This document shows, piece after piece, positions 26,490 through 35,230 of a stretch of 64,000 nt of DNA. Location of the stretch: assembly GCA_026986785.1 (NCBI GenBank), contig JALSNW010000031.1:31201-95200 (forward strand), written 5' to 3'. The translations under genes were made by a program, and so were the position numbers. The notes under the pieces are model-generated. The model was not told the origin of the DNA, did no database searches, and saw only the letters and a program-made list of their open reading frames with translations. The DNA comes from Deltaproteobacteria bacterium (GTDB lineage Bacteria > Desulfobacterota > Dissulfuribacteria > Dissulfuribacterales > QOAL01). Positions within the stretch are counted from its first letter, which is position 1. Every line of letters begins with the position of its first letter.

Positions 26490-28187
26490 ATGGAAGAAGC
26501 ATCCATAAGGACCAGGAGTCTGATACTTGTATCTCCTCCCTTCATGAGGCCATTGTCTCCCCCTTTGGGGCCAGCATCCCTAAAGGCCTTTTTACACCAG
26601 GAGTTACCCATGGCAGAGGTGAAATGCATAGATCTAAATCTGGAGTATTTTTATTTGGCTCTTCAGTGGTTGGAAAGTGGTATGATAAAATTGCGCCTTT
26701 ATGACTGGGATGACAAAAAGACCGCCATAATGGTGAAAAAGGCCTTTGAATTCCTCCGCACTACTGCTCCAAGGCCTGAAAACATAGATGGATACCACAG
26801 GCAGGCCACGGTCTTTCTCAGTTTTGAGAATATCTTCAATGCATTTATATCAGAGATGGCCATTCGTTTTATCGTTGGTGCCCCAGTGCCAGCCAGTATA
26901 TCTTCCTTTCTCCACAGGCTTTGTTCGACTGTCTTGGAGTCTGCTGCAGATGTGGTAGGCATCTCTGTCATGTTCGATATACAGATGCCCTTGGCCCTCC
27001 TCATGGCAAAAAAGGTAAAGGATTCCACTGGTGCCTGGGTGATTCTCGGTGGGGCGAAATTTGGTGTTGAGCCAAGCTACCACAGGCTCTTAAGCGAGCC
27101 GGTGACCAAGAAGGTGCGGGGCATAGAGTATAGATGCCAGCCTGCTGATTTCATAGATGGCATCATCTCGGGAGAGGGCGAGGTGGCCATCTTGCATATC
27201 TTGAGGTCCAAGAATCGATTCCAGATGGAACAGGCCCCAAATCTCAGCTTCAACAACGGCGAGCGAATAGTTCACAACAAACCTGCTGTGATAGACGACC
27301 TGGACAGGCTGCCATGTCCAGATTTTTCCGATTTCAGTCTACAAAGATATCTTTGTCCAGAAGAGATCTTACCCCTGCTCACTGCTCGGGGTTGCCCTTG
27401 GGGAAGATGTGCATTTTGTACGCATCATCGTTCATACAAGAGGTACAGACAGCGCTCCATCCCCAATGTTGTAAGGGATTTCAAGTACCTAAGGGAGCGC
27501 TATGGTGTAAGGATATTTAATATCTATGACGAGATGATCCCGCCGGGACGGTTCAGGGCACTTGCGAAGGAATTGATAAAAGGGGATCTTGATATCTGTT
27601 ATTCGGCCTATGGAAAGCCAGTCAGGGGCTTCACCGACTCGACCTTGGGGCTTATTCGTAAATCTGGCTGTGGGTTGATTCTTTGGGGTCTGGAATCTGC
27701 CAGTCAGTCCGTTCTGGATCTCATGAACAAGGGTACGAAGATATCCGAGGTGGAAAGGGTATTGAAGAGTTCGGCAAAACAGGGCATAAAAAATCTCGTT
27801 TTCGTCATGTTTGGTTTCCCAGGCGAGAGTGAAGCAGAATTCATGGAGACCATAAATTTCTTGGAAAAGAATAGGCCTGCCATCCATGCACTGTCAAAGG
27901 GGCTTTTTAGGCTCACCGAAGGCTGTCGTGTCCATAATGATCCAGAGGCGTTTGGGATCACAGATATAGAGGAATTAAAGGTCCAGCCCTTCAAGGCCAA
28001 GCATTTGATCTTCAATACATCTACCCCCTTGGACCCTGCCAAGGCAGAAGGGCTTTTCAGGGCCAATCTCAGACGGATCGAGGCTATTGGCATTACATCG
28101 CGCTTTGGCACATATCGAGAGCACCTTTTGATTTACGCCTGCCAAGAGGATAGATCCTCGTCCTTTGAGATAAAGGGACATGGATGA
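26490..28187 (+). CDS. B12-binding-domain radical SAM protein
   Basis: A 565-residue protein with an N-terminal cobalamin-binding Rossmann-type region (about 10-230; VVGISVMFDIQMPLAL, WVILGGAKFG, DGIISGEGE). A radical SAM barrel follows (about 285-480). The cluster motif is C-P-W-G-R-C-A-F-C, spaced CX4CX2C rather than the usual CX3CX2C; the CPWGRCAFCTHH form is known to me in some B12 radical SAM proteins. Later features are IYDEMIPPG, GLESASQSVLDLMNKG (SAM-binding GxE region) and FVMFGFPGESEAEF. Members methylate or rearrange unactivated carbons or build tetrapyrroles and other natural products; the substrate here is unknown. The preceding aldo/keto reductase is a possible partner. Confidence 0.87.
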   Translation: MEEASIRTRSLILVSPPFMRPLSPPLGPASLKAFLHQELPMAEVKCIDLNLEYFYLALQWLESGMIKLRLYDWDDKKTAIMVKKAFEFLRTTAPRPENIDGYHRQATVFLSFENIFNAFISEMAIRFIVGAPVPASISSFLHRLCSTVLESAADVVGISVMFDIQMPLALLMAKKVKDSTGAWVILGGAKFGVEPSYHRLLSEPVTKKVRGIEYRCQPADFIDGIISGEGEVAILHILRSKNRFQMEQAPNLSFNNGERIVHNKPAVIDDLDRLPCPDFSDFSLQRYLCPEEILPLLTARGCPWGRCAFCTHHRSYKRYRQRSIPNVVRDFKYLRERYGVRIFNIYDEMIPPGRFRALAKELIKGDLDICYSAYGKPVRGFTDSTLGLIRKSGCGLILWGLESASQSVLDLMNKGTKISEVERVLKSSAKQGIKNLVFVMFGFPGESEAEFMETINFLEKNRPAIHALSKGLFRLTEGCRVHNDPEAFGITDIEELKVQPFKAKHLIFNTSTPLDPAKAEGLFRANLRRIEAIGITSRFGTYREHLLIYACQEDRSSSFEIKGHG

Positions 28188-28199
28188 ACCGGAAAAATA

Positions 28200-28261
28200 G
28201 GGGAACCTTTTGGGAGGGCTTTTATTTAGTGAGAGGAGAAGAATTTAAGCCAAGGTTCCCC
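28200..28261 (+). repeat. Perfect 10-base inverted repeat with 42-base spacer
   Basis: GGGGAACCTT at 28200-28209 pairs with AAGGTTCCCC at 28252-28261. It lies just after the B12 radical SAM gene. No T-run follows, so it is not a classical terminator. Confidence 0.5.
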
Positions 28262-28389
28262 CTGAGTTCCAATATGTATGTGCCTCAACATGAAATTTAT
28301 ACATCTTTTTTGATTATTCAAGGGCGAATCCCCCAGGTCGTCGGATTATTGTCCTAAATATTGAACCCTACTGGGGCTGTTACAAGGAT

Positions 28390-28419
28390 CTCCCCTGCCT
28401 TTAGTATAGGACAGGGGAG
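28390..28419 (+). repeat. Hairpin-forming inverted repeat in intergenic region
   Basis: CTCCCCTG at 28390-28397 pairs with CAGGGGAG at 28412-28419, and CCT/AGG inside extends the stem. It lies between the convergent radical SAM and chemoreceptor genes. No T-run lies on either side, so its role as a terminator is doubtful. The rest of 28188-28486 shows nothing else. Confidence 0.4.
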
Positions 28420-28486
28420 CCTGGAACAAAAGGGGGAATCCTTTGGGCTGATTCGGTACAATTCAGGCATGGGGACTGATTTGGCA

Positions 28487-30079
28487 TTAGAGTCTGAAAC
28501 CTGTTATCTCATCTTTTAGGTCCTTGGCAAGCTTTTTCAATTGTACTGCAGAGTGTTCTACCCTTTCGGCACTCTCTGCTGTCTTGTTGCCAGCCTCTAC
28601 CAGGTTGTTACTCATCTCTTTCAACTCTCCCACTTCGCGGCTTGTATCCTGGAGACTGCTGCTGATCTCAGAGGTTGTGGCTGTTTGTTCCTCCACTGCT
28701 GCAGCCACGCTGTCTGAAAAATCTGCCACCTTCTGGATGGTCTCAACGATCTTTTCCACCGCGTCGTTTGCCTCGTCTGCACCGTTTTGGATGTTTCGAA
28801 CGATCTCATCTATCTCATTTACAGAGTCAGAGGTCTGCTTGGCCAGTTCCTTTACCTCGTTTGCAACTACTGCAAAGCCCTTGCCTGCCTCGCCTGCCCT
28901 TGCCGCCTCTATTGTGGCATTCAAGGCGAGCAGATTGGTCTGCTCTGCAATCGAGCCTATGAGGTTGCTTACATCCCCGATCTTCGAAGAGGCATCAAGC
29001 AGGCGCTTTAGCACCAGGCTGGCCCTCTGTGCCTCATTACTGGCCTCTTGGGCAGAATACTTGGTATCGTTGGTGTGCTGGCTTATCTCGCCCACGGCGC
29101 CACTTAGCTCTTCCATGGCAGAGGCCACGTTTTCCACGTTTACCGATACATCCTTGGTATAGTCGTTCATGGTCCTGGCATGGGTATCCGTCTGGGAGGC
29201 GGCAGAAGCGAGTTCTTCAGACTGGATGGTGAGCCTTTCGGATTCCTTGGCCAGGCCATGGCCTGCCTCCTGTATGCCAGAGATAAGCTTTCTAAGGGAG
29301 GTGACCATTATCTTCACTGCGCCATAGATCCCTTTGCCCCCCTCATGTCCCTTTAGTTTTATTGAGAAGTCACCTTCTGAAATTTTTTTCGCAATATCAG
29401 CTAAATATGTAGGCTCTGCACCAAGTGAATCCATGAGGCCCTTGGTGATGACAAGGGTCACTGCGATACCGATCAAGATACCGGCAAGCAGCATGCCCAT
29501 GAGAAAGATCCTGGCCTGTTTTTCTGCATTGGCCATCTCCACAGTACTTTTGCCAATCTCTTTCTGTATGCTCTGGATCACTCTGTTTATGAGCCCTCTG
29601 TTTTTGTCTCCAATGGCGTCGAGCTCGTCATCTATTTTGGCAAAGAAGGATCCATCATCCCGTCTTTCCTTGACTGCTGGTATTAATTGTTTCTCTATCA
29701 GGGAAAGGGCGGCTTGGAGGTTGGAAAGGACCTGGTCCAGGCTGCGCTTTTCAAAGGCCGTCTCTCCTATGGTCAATATCTCCTGCCTATTGGCTGATAT
29801 CCATGATTTTATTTCCTGGTCCTTTTTTTCATATTCAGGCAAGATATCAGGGTTATCCTTGTCAATGATGATATCCATCCCGTTGAGGGTGATCATGGCG
29901 CTGTAATAGTCCAGGTTTTTTATGTCAAGCATCTGTTTGTATCGTTTCTGTACTTCGTCGTCACCATTTTTCAGGAGGTTCACCTGGTAAATGGCTATGA
30001 GTGAGGCAATGAGGAAGGTAGCAATGAGCATTCCAAAGCCCAGGGCGATCTTTGTACGAATAGATAGATTTTTAACCAT
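28487..30079 (-). CDS. Methyl-accepting chemotaxis protein
   Basis: A chemoreceptor of 530 residues from the ATG at 30079, preceded by GGAGAAG. One membrane helix (about 9-31) is followed by a periplasmic four-helix-bundle-like sensor (about 32-185), a second membrane helix (about 188-212) and a HAMP-like region with [10 protein letters not shown] long helical cytoplasmic domain comes last, with the hairpin tip [20 protein letters not shown] and [15 protein letters not shown], which binds CheA/CheW. No C-terminal CheR-docking pentapeptide is seen; the protein ends in ITGFRL. The frame extends upstream by 35 residues, but the ribosome site and signal anchor favour 30079. No other chemotaxis gene is in the window. 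Ligand unknown. Confidence 0.92.
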   Translation of the reverse strand: MVKNLSIRTKIALGFGMLIATFLIASLIAIYQVNLLKNGDDEVQKRYKQMLDIKNLDYYSAMITLNGMDIIIDKDNPDILPEYEKKDQEIKSWISANRQEILTIGETAFEKRSLDQVLSNLQAALSLIEKQLIPAVKERRDDGSFFAKIDDELDAIGDKNRGLINRVIQSIQKEIGKSTVEMANAEKQARIFLMGMLLAGILIGIAVTLVITKGLMDSLGAEPTYLADIAKKISEGDFSIKLKGHEGGKGIYGAVKIMVTSLRKLISGIQEAGHGLAKESERLTIQSEELASAASQTDTHARTMNDYTKDVSVNVENVASAMEELSGAVGEISQHTNDTKYSAQEASNEAQRASLVLKRLLDASSKIGDVSNLIGSIAEQTNLLALNATIEAARAGEAGKGFAVVANEVKELAKQTSDSVNEIDEIVRNIQNGADEANDAVEKIVETIQKVADFSDSVAAAVEEQTATTSEISSSLQDTSREVGELKEMSNNLVEAGNKTAESAERVEHSAVQLKKLAKDLKDEITGFRL

Positions 30080-30230
30080 CAGTTTTCTTCTCCAGTATCT
30101 TTTTGGGTAGAGGAGGTCTTTCATCCTCAGTAAGGGTATCGGTTTTTGTTGGAAGAAACATGAGGGTAGATGGCCCTTGTGCAAACGGTGGCTTTGGGCC
30201 TTTTGTCTTGTGATGAAAATTCGAGCCTGT

Positions 30231-31040
30231 CTAAGGCCTTTTCAGGATAGCTGGGATCTCATCTCGGGACAGATCAGGCCTTATTCCAAACCTGGTAAGG
30301 ACAAAGTCATATCTTACCGGGTCGCAGGGCGTTAGCCTCCTAAAGGCCCTTGTGATCTCGATAGCAGTTTTTAGATTGGCCTGCTTCCTGTCGGTGAGGC
30401 CAAGATTTAGTGCAATGTGGTGCATATGGGTGTCAAGGGGGATGACAAGATCCGATGGGGAGAGGACATGCCAGCCCCCAGGGTCTACTTGGTCTTTGCG
30501 CACCATCCAGCGTAGATATAAGAACAGCCTCTTACACGCGCTTTTCTTACCAGGATCAGGAAGGAGATAGGATTTTTCCATGTTTGAAAGGGCCAACAAC
30601 TCGTCTACTGCTGTCTTTAGCTTCTTGACAGTAGAGTCAGGGCCTGAATGCCCATGGTCGCTTAGGCAGAGCAGTGGCTCAAGGCCTCCGTGGCGTTCAA
30701 TGGCCCTCTTTATACCAATCATGAAACTGGCCATTTCTTCGCCCTTGATAAACCTGTAGTTGAAACCCTTGAAGGCCCTCCTCAGTTCCTGTACCGAGGA
30801 ATATATGAGGAAGCCTCTGGGGCTCCTGCCTGTTATCTCGAGGCATTCGTCTATACTCTTGAGTATTTGCCAGACCCTTCCATATGCCAAAGAGGCGGCT
30901 ATTAGGCCCACGATCTCCCGTTCTTCGGGATCGGGGAAGCGAAAGAGAAATTCCAGGGGGTCAGGGTGTATGAATTCCGGTTTGTTGTATCGTTCGTAAA
31001 GTGCCTCGAGTCCTTCCAGGAGGCTACCTACCTCATGCAT
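30231..31040 (-). CDS. TIGR02757/DUF2400 family protein
   Basis: About 270 residues of the TIGR02757 (DUF2400) family, whose function is not known to me. The recognisable parts are [20 protein letters not shown] at the N-terminus, [21 protein letters not shown], and near the C-terminus the [15 protein letters not shown] and [18 protein letters not shown] stretches. These resemble helix-hairpin-helix DNA glycosylase folds in other members. I start it at the ATG at 31040; the frame stays open to 31133 but would then overlap the zinc-ribbon gene. It is the last gene of the ORP-like run. Confidence 0.8.
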   Translation of the reverse strand: MHEVGSLLEGLEALYERYNKPEFIHPDPLEFLFRFPDPEEREIVGLIAASLAYGRVWQILKSIDECLEITGRSPRGFLIYSSVQELRRAFKGFNYRFIKGEEMASFMIGIKRAIERHGGLEPLLCLSDHGHSGPDSTVKKLKTAVDELLALSNMEKSYLLPDPGKKSACKRLFLYLRWMVRKDQVDPGGWHVLSPSDLVIPLDTHMHHIALNLGLTDRKQANLKTAIEITRAFRRLTPCDPVRYDFVLTRFGIRPDLSRDEIPAILKRP

Positions 31041-31068
31041 GACGCAGGTGTTGGCCGCGGTAATAGGC

Positions 31069-31320
31069 TCATGCCTTGCCACAGCAGGAGCCAGGGCCTG
31101 CACATCCAGGGGCCTGGCCTGGCCGGGAACCACAGCAAGCAGTATCTGAGGGGCCAGGCATGGCCTTGGGGGTCTGACCAGTCAGACTCGAGGTTGCAGA
31201 CATGAGTTTTGTCAAGTTACTGCTCCCACAGTGGGGGCAGTTGAGTTCAGAGTTTGTTGAAAATATCAGCATTTCACTGATTTGACCACAATCTTCGCAC
31301 CTGTATTCATAGATGGGCAT
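31069..31320 (-). CDS. FmdB-type zinc-ribbon protein with Cys-rich tail
   Basis: An 83-residue protein starting with the family hallmark MPIYEYRCEDCG. C-E-D-C and C-P-H-C form the zinc ribbon (about residues 8-35), as in FmdB regulatory-type proteins. The C-terminal 25 residues are Cys- and Gly-rich (ACCGSRP, GCAGPGSCCGKA), which FmdB family members often show. AGGTGA precedes the ATG at 31320. Its place between the NifX-like and DUF2400 genes suggests joint expression. Function is not established; metal or nucleic-acid binding is likely. Confidence 0.82.
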   Translation of the reverse strand: MPIYEYRCEDCGQISEMLIFSTNSELNCPHCGSSNLTKLMSATSSLTGQTPKAMPGPSDTACCGSRPGQAPGCAGPGSCCGKA

Positions 31321-31369
31321 ATGCTGTTTCACCTTTCTGTCGAGATTTTTTGATGGAAAGATATGCGTC

Positions 31370-31406
31370 TACGCCCTGCCATCAAAGAGTATAATCGCAG
31401 GGCGTA
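31370..31406 (-). repeat. Strong hairpin between NifX-like and FmdB genes
   Basis: TACGCCCTGC at 31370-31379 pairs perfectly with GCAGGGCGTA at 31397-31406, with a 17-base loop. It sits right after the NifX-like gene on the minus strand, but only a weak T-rich stretch follows in that direction. It could attenuate or process the operon transcript. Confidence 0.5.
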
Positions 31407-31419
31407 ATGCCATGCCAGC

Positions 31420-31797
31420 TCAGTGGGCGCAGTGATGGTGTCCCTCGTGGCCGTGTTCGTGGCCGGAACATGTCGGGCCAGAGGCTCCCTTTAGGTTTCC
31501 GGCCAGGAACTCTTCTACGATCCTGGAAGGATCACCAGCAGGTACCCCTGCAATCACCTCTATCCCAGCCTGGTTCAGCAGCTCCACAGCCCTTGCGCCA
31601 ATGCCTCCGCAAAGGACATGGGTCACCTGCTGTCCCTTGAGCCAGGCAGGCAGGGAACCGGGTTCATGGGGAGGCGGGCTATCCAATCTGCTTCCAAGGA
31701 TCTTGCCATCTTGTACATCCACCAAGCCGAACTGGGGTGCATGTCCAAAATGGCTACAGAGCATTCCATTTTCTATTGGAAGGGCAATTCTCATCAT
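31420..31797 (-). CDS. NifX/ORP-type dinitrogenase-cofactor-like protein with His-rich tail
   Basis: A 125-residue protein of the dinitrogenase Fe-Mo cofactor biosynthesis (NifX/NafY, MTH1175/ORP) fold. MRIALPIENGMLCSHFGHAP is the typical start, with the HFG motif. Also seen are VLCGGIGARAVELLNQAGIEV and a C-terminal VEEFLAGNL. The last 16 residues, CSGHEHGHEGHHHCAH, hold seven His and two Cys, a probable metal-binding tail. AAGGAGG lies 10 bases before the start. It is a second family member in this cluster (see 34461), and probably binds or carries a metal-sulfur cluster. Confidence 0.85.
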   Translation of the reverse strand: MMRIALPIENGMLCSHFGHAPQFGLVDVQDGKILGSRLDSPPPHEPGSLPAWLKGQQVTHVLCGGIGARAVELLNQAGIEVIAGVPAGDPSRIVEEFLAGNLKGASGPTCSGHEHGHEGHHHCAH

Positions 31798-31814
31798 TTT
31801 TCTTCGGCCTCCTT

Positions 31815-32684
31815 TTATTCTTTCTCTTTTTCTTTCTTTTGAAGGGCAAGGGTCTGGGTGACGTTGATGACATTCTGGACTACCTTTTCGAATGCCTCGG
31901 CCGTATGGCTGTTTGGGTACATGGCCATGATGGGTTTCCCAGCATCACCAGTGGTTACTATCCTTGGATCCACTGGTATCTTGCCCAGAAAGGGGATACC
32001 GGTTTCCTCTGACAGCTTTTCTCCTCCACCCCTTTTGAAGACATCTATGGCCTTGCCACAGTGTGGGCATATCATGCCGCTCATGTTTTCGACTATCCCA
32101 ATGATTGGCATGCCTACATGTTTACAGAAATTGATGGATTTTTTCACATCCAACAAGGCCACTTCTTGAGGGGTTGTGACAACGACCGCATAGGCATCTG
32201 GTATGATCTGGGCTACTGTCATCTGTTCATCACCTGTGCCTGGGGGGGCATCGATCACCAGGTAATCAAGCTTTCCCCATTCTATGTCATAGATGAACTG
32301 CCTTATGGCAGACATCTTCATCGGGCCTCGCCACATGACAGCTGAGTCCTTGTCGGGCAGCAAGGGTTCTACGGACATAAATTTCAGGTTTGGCGAATAA
32401 TATACAGGGCCAACTGTCCCGTCCGGCCTTTTCTGGAGTTCACCTCCTTCCAGGCCAAGCATCTTTGGCACGTTCGGGCCATGAAGGTCAACATCGAGAA
32501 GGCCCACATAGAAATTTTGTAGGGACAGGCCTATGGCCAGGTTTATGGAAACCGTGCTCTTGCCAACCCCACCCTTCCCACTCATGACCATTATCTTGTG
32601 CTCAATCTGGGACAGTTTGTCCTTAATCTTTTTGTCCTGCTCATCAAGTACTGGATTTGACGGCTTTTTTGCCTCTTTTGTCAC
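31815..32684 (-). CDS. mrp: Mrp/NBP35-type Fe-S cluster carrier ATPase
   Basis: A 289-residue ParA/MinD-superfamily ATPase of the Mrp/ApbC/Nbp35 type that assembles and transfers [4Fe-4S] clusters. The P-loop is MSGKGGVGKST, followed by LLDVDLHGPNVPKML and the family's CXXC cluster-binding site in ICPHCGK (near residue 210). I chose a GTG start at 32684. AGGAGG sits 7 bases upstream and the GTGA overlaps the stop of the ferredoxin-ATPase gene; the longer frame to 32756 would overlap that gene by 76 bases. It corresponds to the Mrp-type member of ORP gene sets in Desulfovibrio. Confidence 0.92.
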   Translation of the reverse strand: MTKEAKKPSNPVLDEQDKKIKDKLSQIEHKIMVMSGKGGVGKSTVSINLAIGLSLQNFYVGLLDVDLHGPNVPKMLGLEGGELQKRPDGTVGPVYYSPNLKFMSVEPLLPDKDSAVMWRGPMKMSAIRQFIYDIEWGKLDYLVIDAPPGTGDEQMTVAQIIPDAYAVVVTTPQEVALLDVKKSINFCKHVGMPIIGIVENMSGMICPHCGKAIDVFKRGGGEKLSEETGIPFLGKIPVDPRIVTTGDAGKPIMAMYPNSHTAEAFEKVVQNVINVTQTLALQKKEKEKE

Positions 32685-33568
32685 TTTTGTTCCTCCTGAG
32701 TCAACATTTTTGAAACTGCGCTCCAGATATTTGCTATACTTTTTGATGCGTTGCAATCTTTATATTTGACAACAGGTTGTCCTTGGACCAGGCTTTCCAC
32801 GACCGTCTTGTCGAAAGGTACCTTGCCGACCACAGGAACAGACTGGCCTTTGCAGAATTGCTCGATCCTGACGGCCATCTCTTCGTTGAGTTCCCACTTG
32901 TTTATGCATACGCACGCCTCCACCTTGAAATGACGGGCAAGACCGAGTACACGTTCCAGGTCGTGAAGTCCAGACTGTGTTGGCTCTGTTATAACGAGAA
33001 TCAGATTGGCACCGGATACAGAGGCAATGACAGGACAGCCTATGCCTGGTGGGCCATCTACGAGCATGATATCTATGGCCATTTCCTCTGCCAGCTCGCG
33101 GGCCTTTTGTTTTACCAATGAAACCAGCTTGCCAGAGTTCTCTTCTCCTGGTTTGAGTTCGGCATGGACCATGGGGCCATAGTCGGTTTCAGAGAAATAC
33201 CAAAAACCACAGTGATTGGGATGGAGTACGATGGCATCGTCCGGGCAGAAGTGGGCGCAGACAGCACATCCTTCACATGCAAGGGGGTCTACAAGGGCAA
33301 TCTCGTCCTCTGTCATGGAAATGGCCTCGAAATGACAGATTGTGGAACATGTGCCGCACCCAGTGCAGGCTTCTGGATTGACTTTGGCAGTCACTCCAGA
33401 GATAAAATCGTGCCTTTCCTGGACCTCAGGGGAAAGCAACAGGTGAAGATCACTTGCATCCACGTCACAGTCCACCAACATGGCATTCTTACACAATACG
33501 GCGAATGAGCCGGTTATGCTGGTCTTGCCTGTTCCACCCTTGCCACTTAAGACCAGGAGTTCCTTCAC
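32681..33568 (-). CDS. MinD-like ATPase with inserted two-cluster ferredoxin domain (ORP-cluster type, 2)
   Basis: A 295-residue MinD-superfamily ATPase. P-loop SGKGGTGKTS (about 8-17) and CDVDASD, then an inserted 2[4Fe-4S] ferredoxin module at about 67-115 (CTGCGTCSTIC and CEGCAVCAHFC, followed by P-D-D), and the ATPase resumes with LVDGPPGIGCPV. This architecture is found in the ORP complex proteins of Desulfovibrio, which act with the orange Mo-Cu protein and are linked to cell division. It overlaps its homologue upstream by four bases and Mrp downstream by four bases, so the three are tightly coupled. Confidence 0.9.
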   Translation of the reverse strand: MKELLVLSGKGGTGKTSITGSFAVLCKNAMLVDCDVDASDLHLLLSPEVQERHDFISGVTAKVNPEACTGCGTCSTICHFEAISMTEDEIALVDPLACEGCAVCAHFCPDDAIVLHPNHCGFWYFSETDYGPMVHAELKPGEENSGKLVSLVKQKARELAEEMAIDIMLVDGPPGIGCPVIASVSGANLILVITEPTQSGLHDLERVLGLARHFKVEACVCINKWELNEEMAVRIEQFCKGQSVPVVGKVPFDKTVVESLVQGQPVVKYKDCNASKSIANIWSAVSKMLTQEEQK

Positions 33569-34392
33569 TTTTCAAGCTCCTTAAGTAGATCTGCAAACTG
33601 TTTCTTCAATCCATCCACTGCTTCGACTATTGGGATGCCACGTGAGTAGGCGCTGGCCAGATCTTTGTCAAATTCTATCTCCATGTGGAGAGGAATATCG
33701 TTTTCTTCACACCATTTATTGACCTTGCTGAAGCCGATCCCTGCCTTGTTCAAGATGACGCCAAACGGCAGTTTCAACTCCTTCATCACAGCCGCTGCCA
33801 ATTTCAGGTCATGAAGTCCAAAAGGGGTAGGTTCAGTAACAAGTAGCACGTAATCCGCATCCCTGACGGTGTTTATGACTGGACAGGAGGTGCCTGGTGG
33901 GGCGTCATATATGACAATTTCCCTTTCTTCTGCCTTTTTTTTGACTACCTTGATGAGGGGAGAGGCCATTGCCTCTCCAACCCTCAGGGCTGCCTGAAAT
34001 ACCTTTATGTGTCCAGATGTGCCCCATTCGACCTTGCCGATCTGTCTCTTGCCTTGCTTCAATGCCTTCTGGTCACAGACGAGAAAACAGCCTCCACAAG
34101 AGTGGCACATGTCGGGGAAGGCCATAATGGTGTGGCCAAAGACTGTTATGGCATTGAACTGGCAAAGATCTCTACATTTGGCACAGTAGTTACACCTGTC
34201 TTCGATAACCTCTGGGACCGTCAGGTAGAATTCTTCGGAGCCGGAAATATCGGGTTTCAAAAATATGTGTGCGTTCGGCTCTTCGACATCACAGTCCACG
34301 AACGTGACAGGTTTGTTGGACGCGAGGGCAAGACTTACCGAGATGGTGGTCTTGCCTGTTCCGCCTTTTCCACTGGCTACAGCAATCTTCAT
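33565..34392 (-). CDS. MinD-like ATPase with inserted two-cluster ferredoxin domain (ORP-cluster type, 1)
   Basis: A homologue of the next gene, about 275 residues from the ATG at 34392. The P-loop is ASGKGGTGKTT and CDVEEPNAH follows. The inserted ferredoxin module at about 63-112 has CNYCAKCRDLC and CHSCGGCFLVC, two [4Fe-4S] sites. Then IYDAPPGTSCPV and LLVTEPTPFGLHDL complete the ATPase. I chose the internal ATG (MKIAVASG) because the 16 preceding residues are not family-like. Two tandem copies of this architecture match the pair found in ORP gene sets. They may form a heterodimer. Confidence 0.9.
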   Translation of the reverse strand: MKIAVASGKGGTGKTTISVSLALASNKPVTFVDCDVEEPNAHIFLKPDISGSEEFYLTVPEVIEDRCNYCAKCRDLCQFNAITVFGHTIMAFPDMCHSCGGCFLVCDQKALKQGKRQIGKVEWGTSGHIKVFQAALRVGEAMASPLIKVVKKKAEEREIVIYDAPPGTSCPVINTVRDADYVLLVTEPTPFGLHDLKLAAAVMKELKLPFGVILNKAGIGFSKVNKWCEENDIPLHMEIEFDKDLASAYSRGIPIVEAVDGLKKQFADLLKELEK

Positions 34393-34460
34393 ATCCTTTT
34401 CTCTGTTTGCTTTAGATGGTCCAGCTTCATCCCGGGCCATTAATGGTGCTTGTCATGCTT

Positions 34461-34946
34461 TCAAGCCTTGCAGCCACAGCCACCTCTGCCTTGGCCCTTT
34501 CCTCCCATGCCTCGACCACTGCCACCACCACAGCCGCCCTGTCCTCTGCCACCACCTGCGCCACTGCCTTGGAACATCTGTTGTCCGCTATGGGCATATC
34601 CATTGGGGCCAGAGGCTGACTGAAGCCTGCCTGAAAGAAAGGCATCGAGGGCATTTTCTACAGTGCCGTCTGCCCCTGAGACAACTTCCACTCCACCTGC
34701 CTGCAATACGGCAAAGGCCTTTGGGCCAACCCGGCCCGTGAGAACCACCTGGGCCCCGGAACCCGCCACCATTGTGGCTGCATTTATCCCTGCTCCATGG
34801 GCTGCGTCCTGAGCGGTCCTGTTATCTATGACATTGGCAATCTGTCTCGTGTCCGAGTCGATAATCACGAAATAGCTGGCCCTGCCAAATCTTGGGTCAA
34901 TAGGTGAATTCAGGTTTGTTCCACTGGAACTGACTGCAATCTTCAT
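34461..34946 (-). CDS. ORP/NifX-type metal-cluster-binding protein with Gly/Cys-rich tail
   Basis: 161 residues. The N-terminal 110 form a NifX/ORP domain: MKIAVSSSGTNL, PIDPRFGRASYFVIID (with the DPRFGR motif of this group), VLTGRVGPKAFAVLQAGGVEV, VENALDAFLSGRL. A low-complexity tail (about 115-161) of Gly, Arg, Gln and Cys ends in GGCGCKA. Homologues include the orange protein that holds a Mo-Cu-S cluster. GGAG lies 6 bases before the ATG at 34946. It heads the seven-gene cluster that runs to 30231. A 26-base inverted repeat lies just upstream. Confidence 0.88.
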   Translation of the reverse strand: MKIAVSSSGTNLNSPIDPRFGRASYFVIIDSDTRQIANVIDNRTAQDAAHGAGINAATMVAGSGAQVVLTGRVGPKAFAVLQAGGVEVVSGADGTVENALDAFLSGRLQSASGPNGYAHSGQQMFQGSGAGGGRGQGGCGGGSGRGMGGKGQGRGGCGCKA

Positions 34947-34974
34947 CTTTTTCTCCTGCAATCTGATTTCTTTA

Positions 34975-35000
34975 GTGCAGCATCTTTCATCGGGCTGCAC
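34975..35000 (-). promoter_or_regulatory. Inverted repeat upstream of the ORP-like cluster
   Basis: GTGCAGC at 34975-34981 pairs with GCTGCAC at 34994-35000, with a 12-base spacer, about 30 bases ahead of the first ORP-like gene. It may be an operator or a leader hairpin. No sigma-54-type GG-N10-GC promoter was convincing nearby. The rest of the 35001-35230 divergent spacer shows no clear site. Confidence 0.35.
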
Positions 35001-35230
35001 CCCGGGCCGTGATTCTATTTAGGTCCAGGAAGTAAAAAAGATAACCCTTGAAGGAAGAAAGGGTCTATTTGCCCTTCCCATGTTTCGGAAACAAGTTATG
35101 TAGCCGAGGGGTGGATGTCAATATTTTTTTTGAGCACACGATTAAAATTTTTCTCTGCCCATTCATTTTTTCCCCATATTGTGCTACAAGAAGACATAGT
35201 AGGGCAAAATCCAATCAGGAGGTTCTGAAA

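Noticed and set aside
31370..31406. CRISPR-like repeat or start of an array near the zinc-ribbon gene
   Set aside because: There is a single hairpin, with no regularly spaced repeats; no CRISPR array was seen anywhere in the window.
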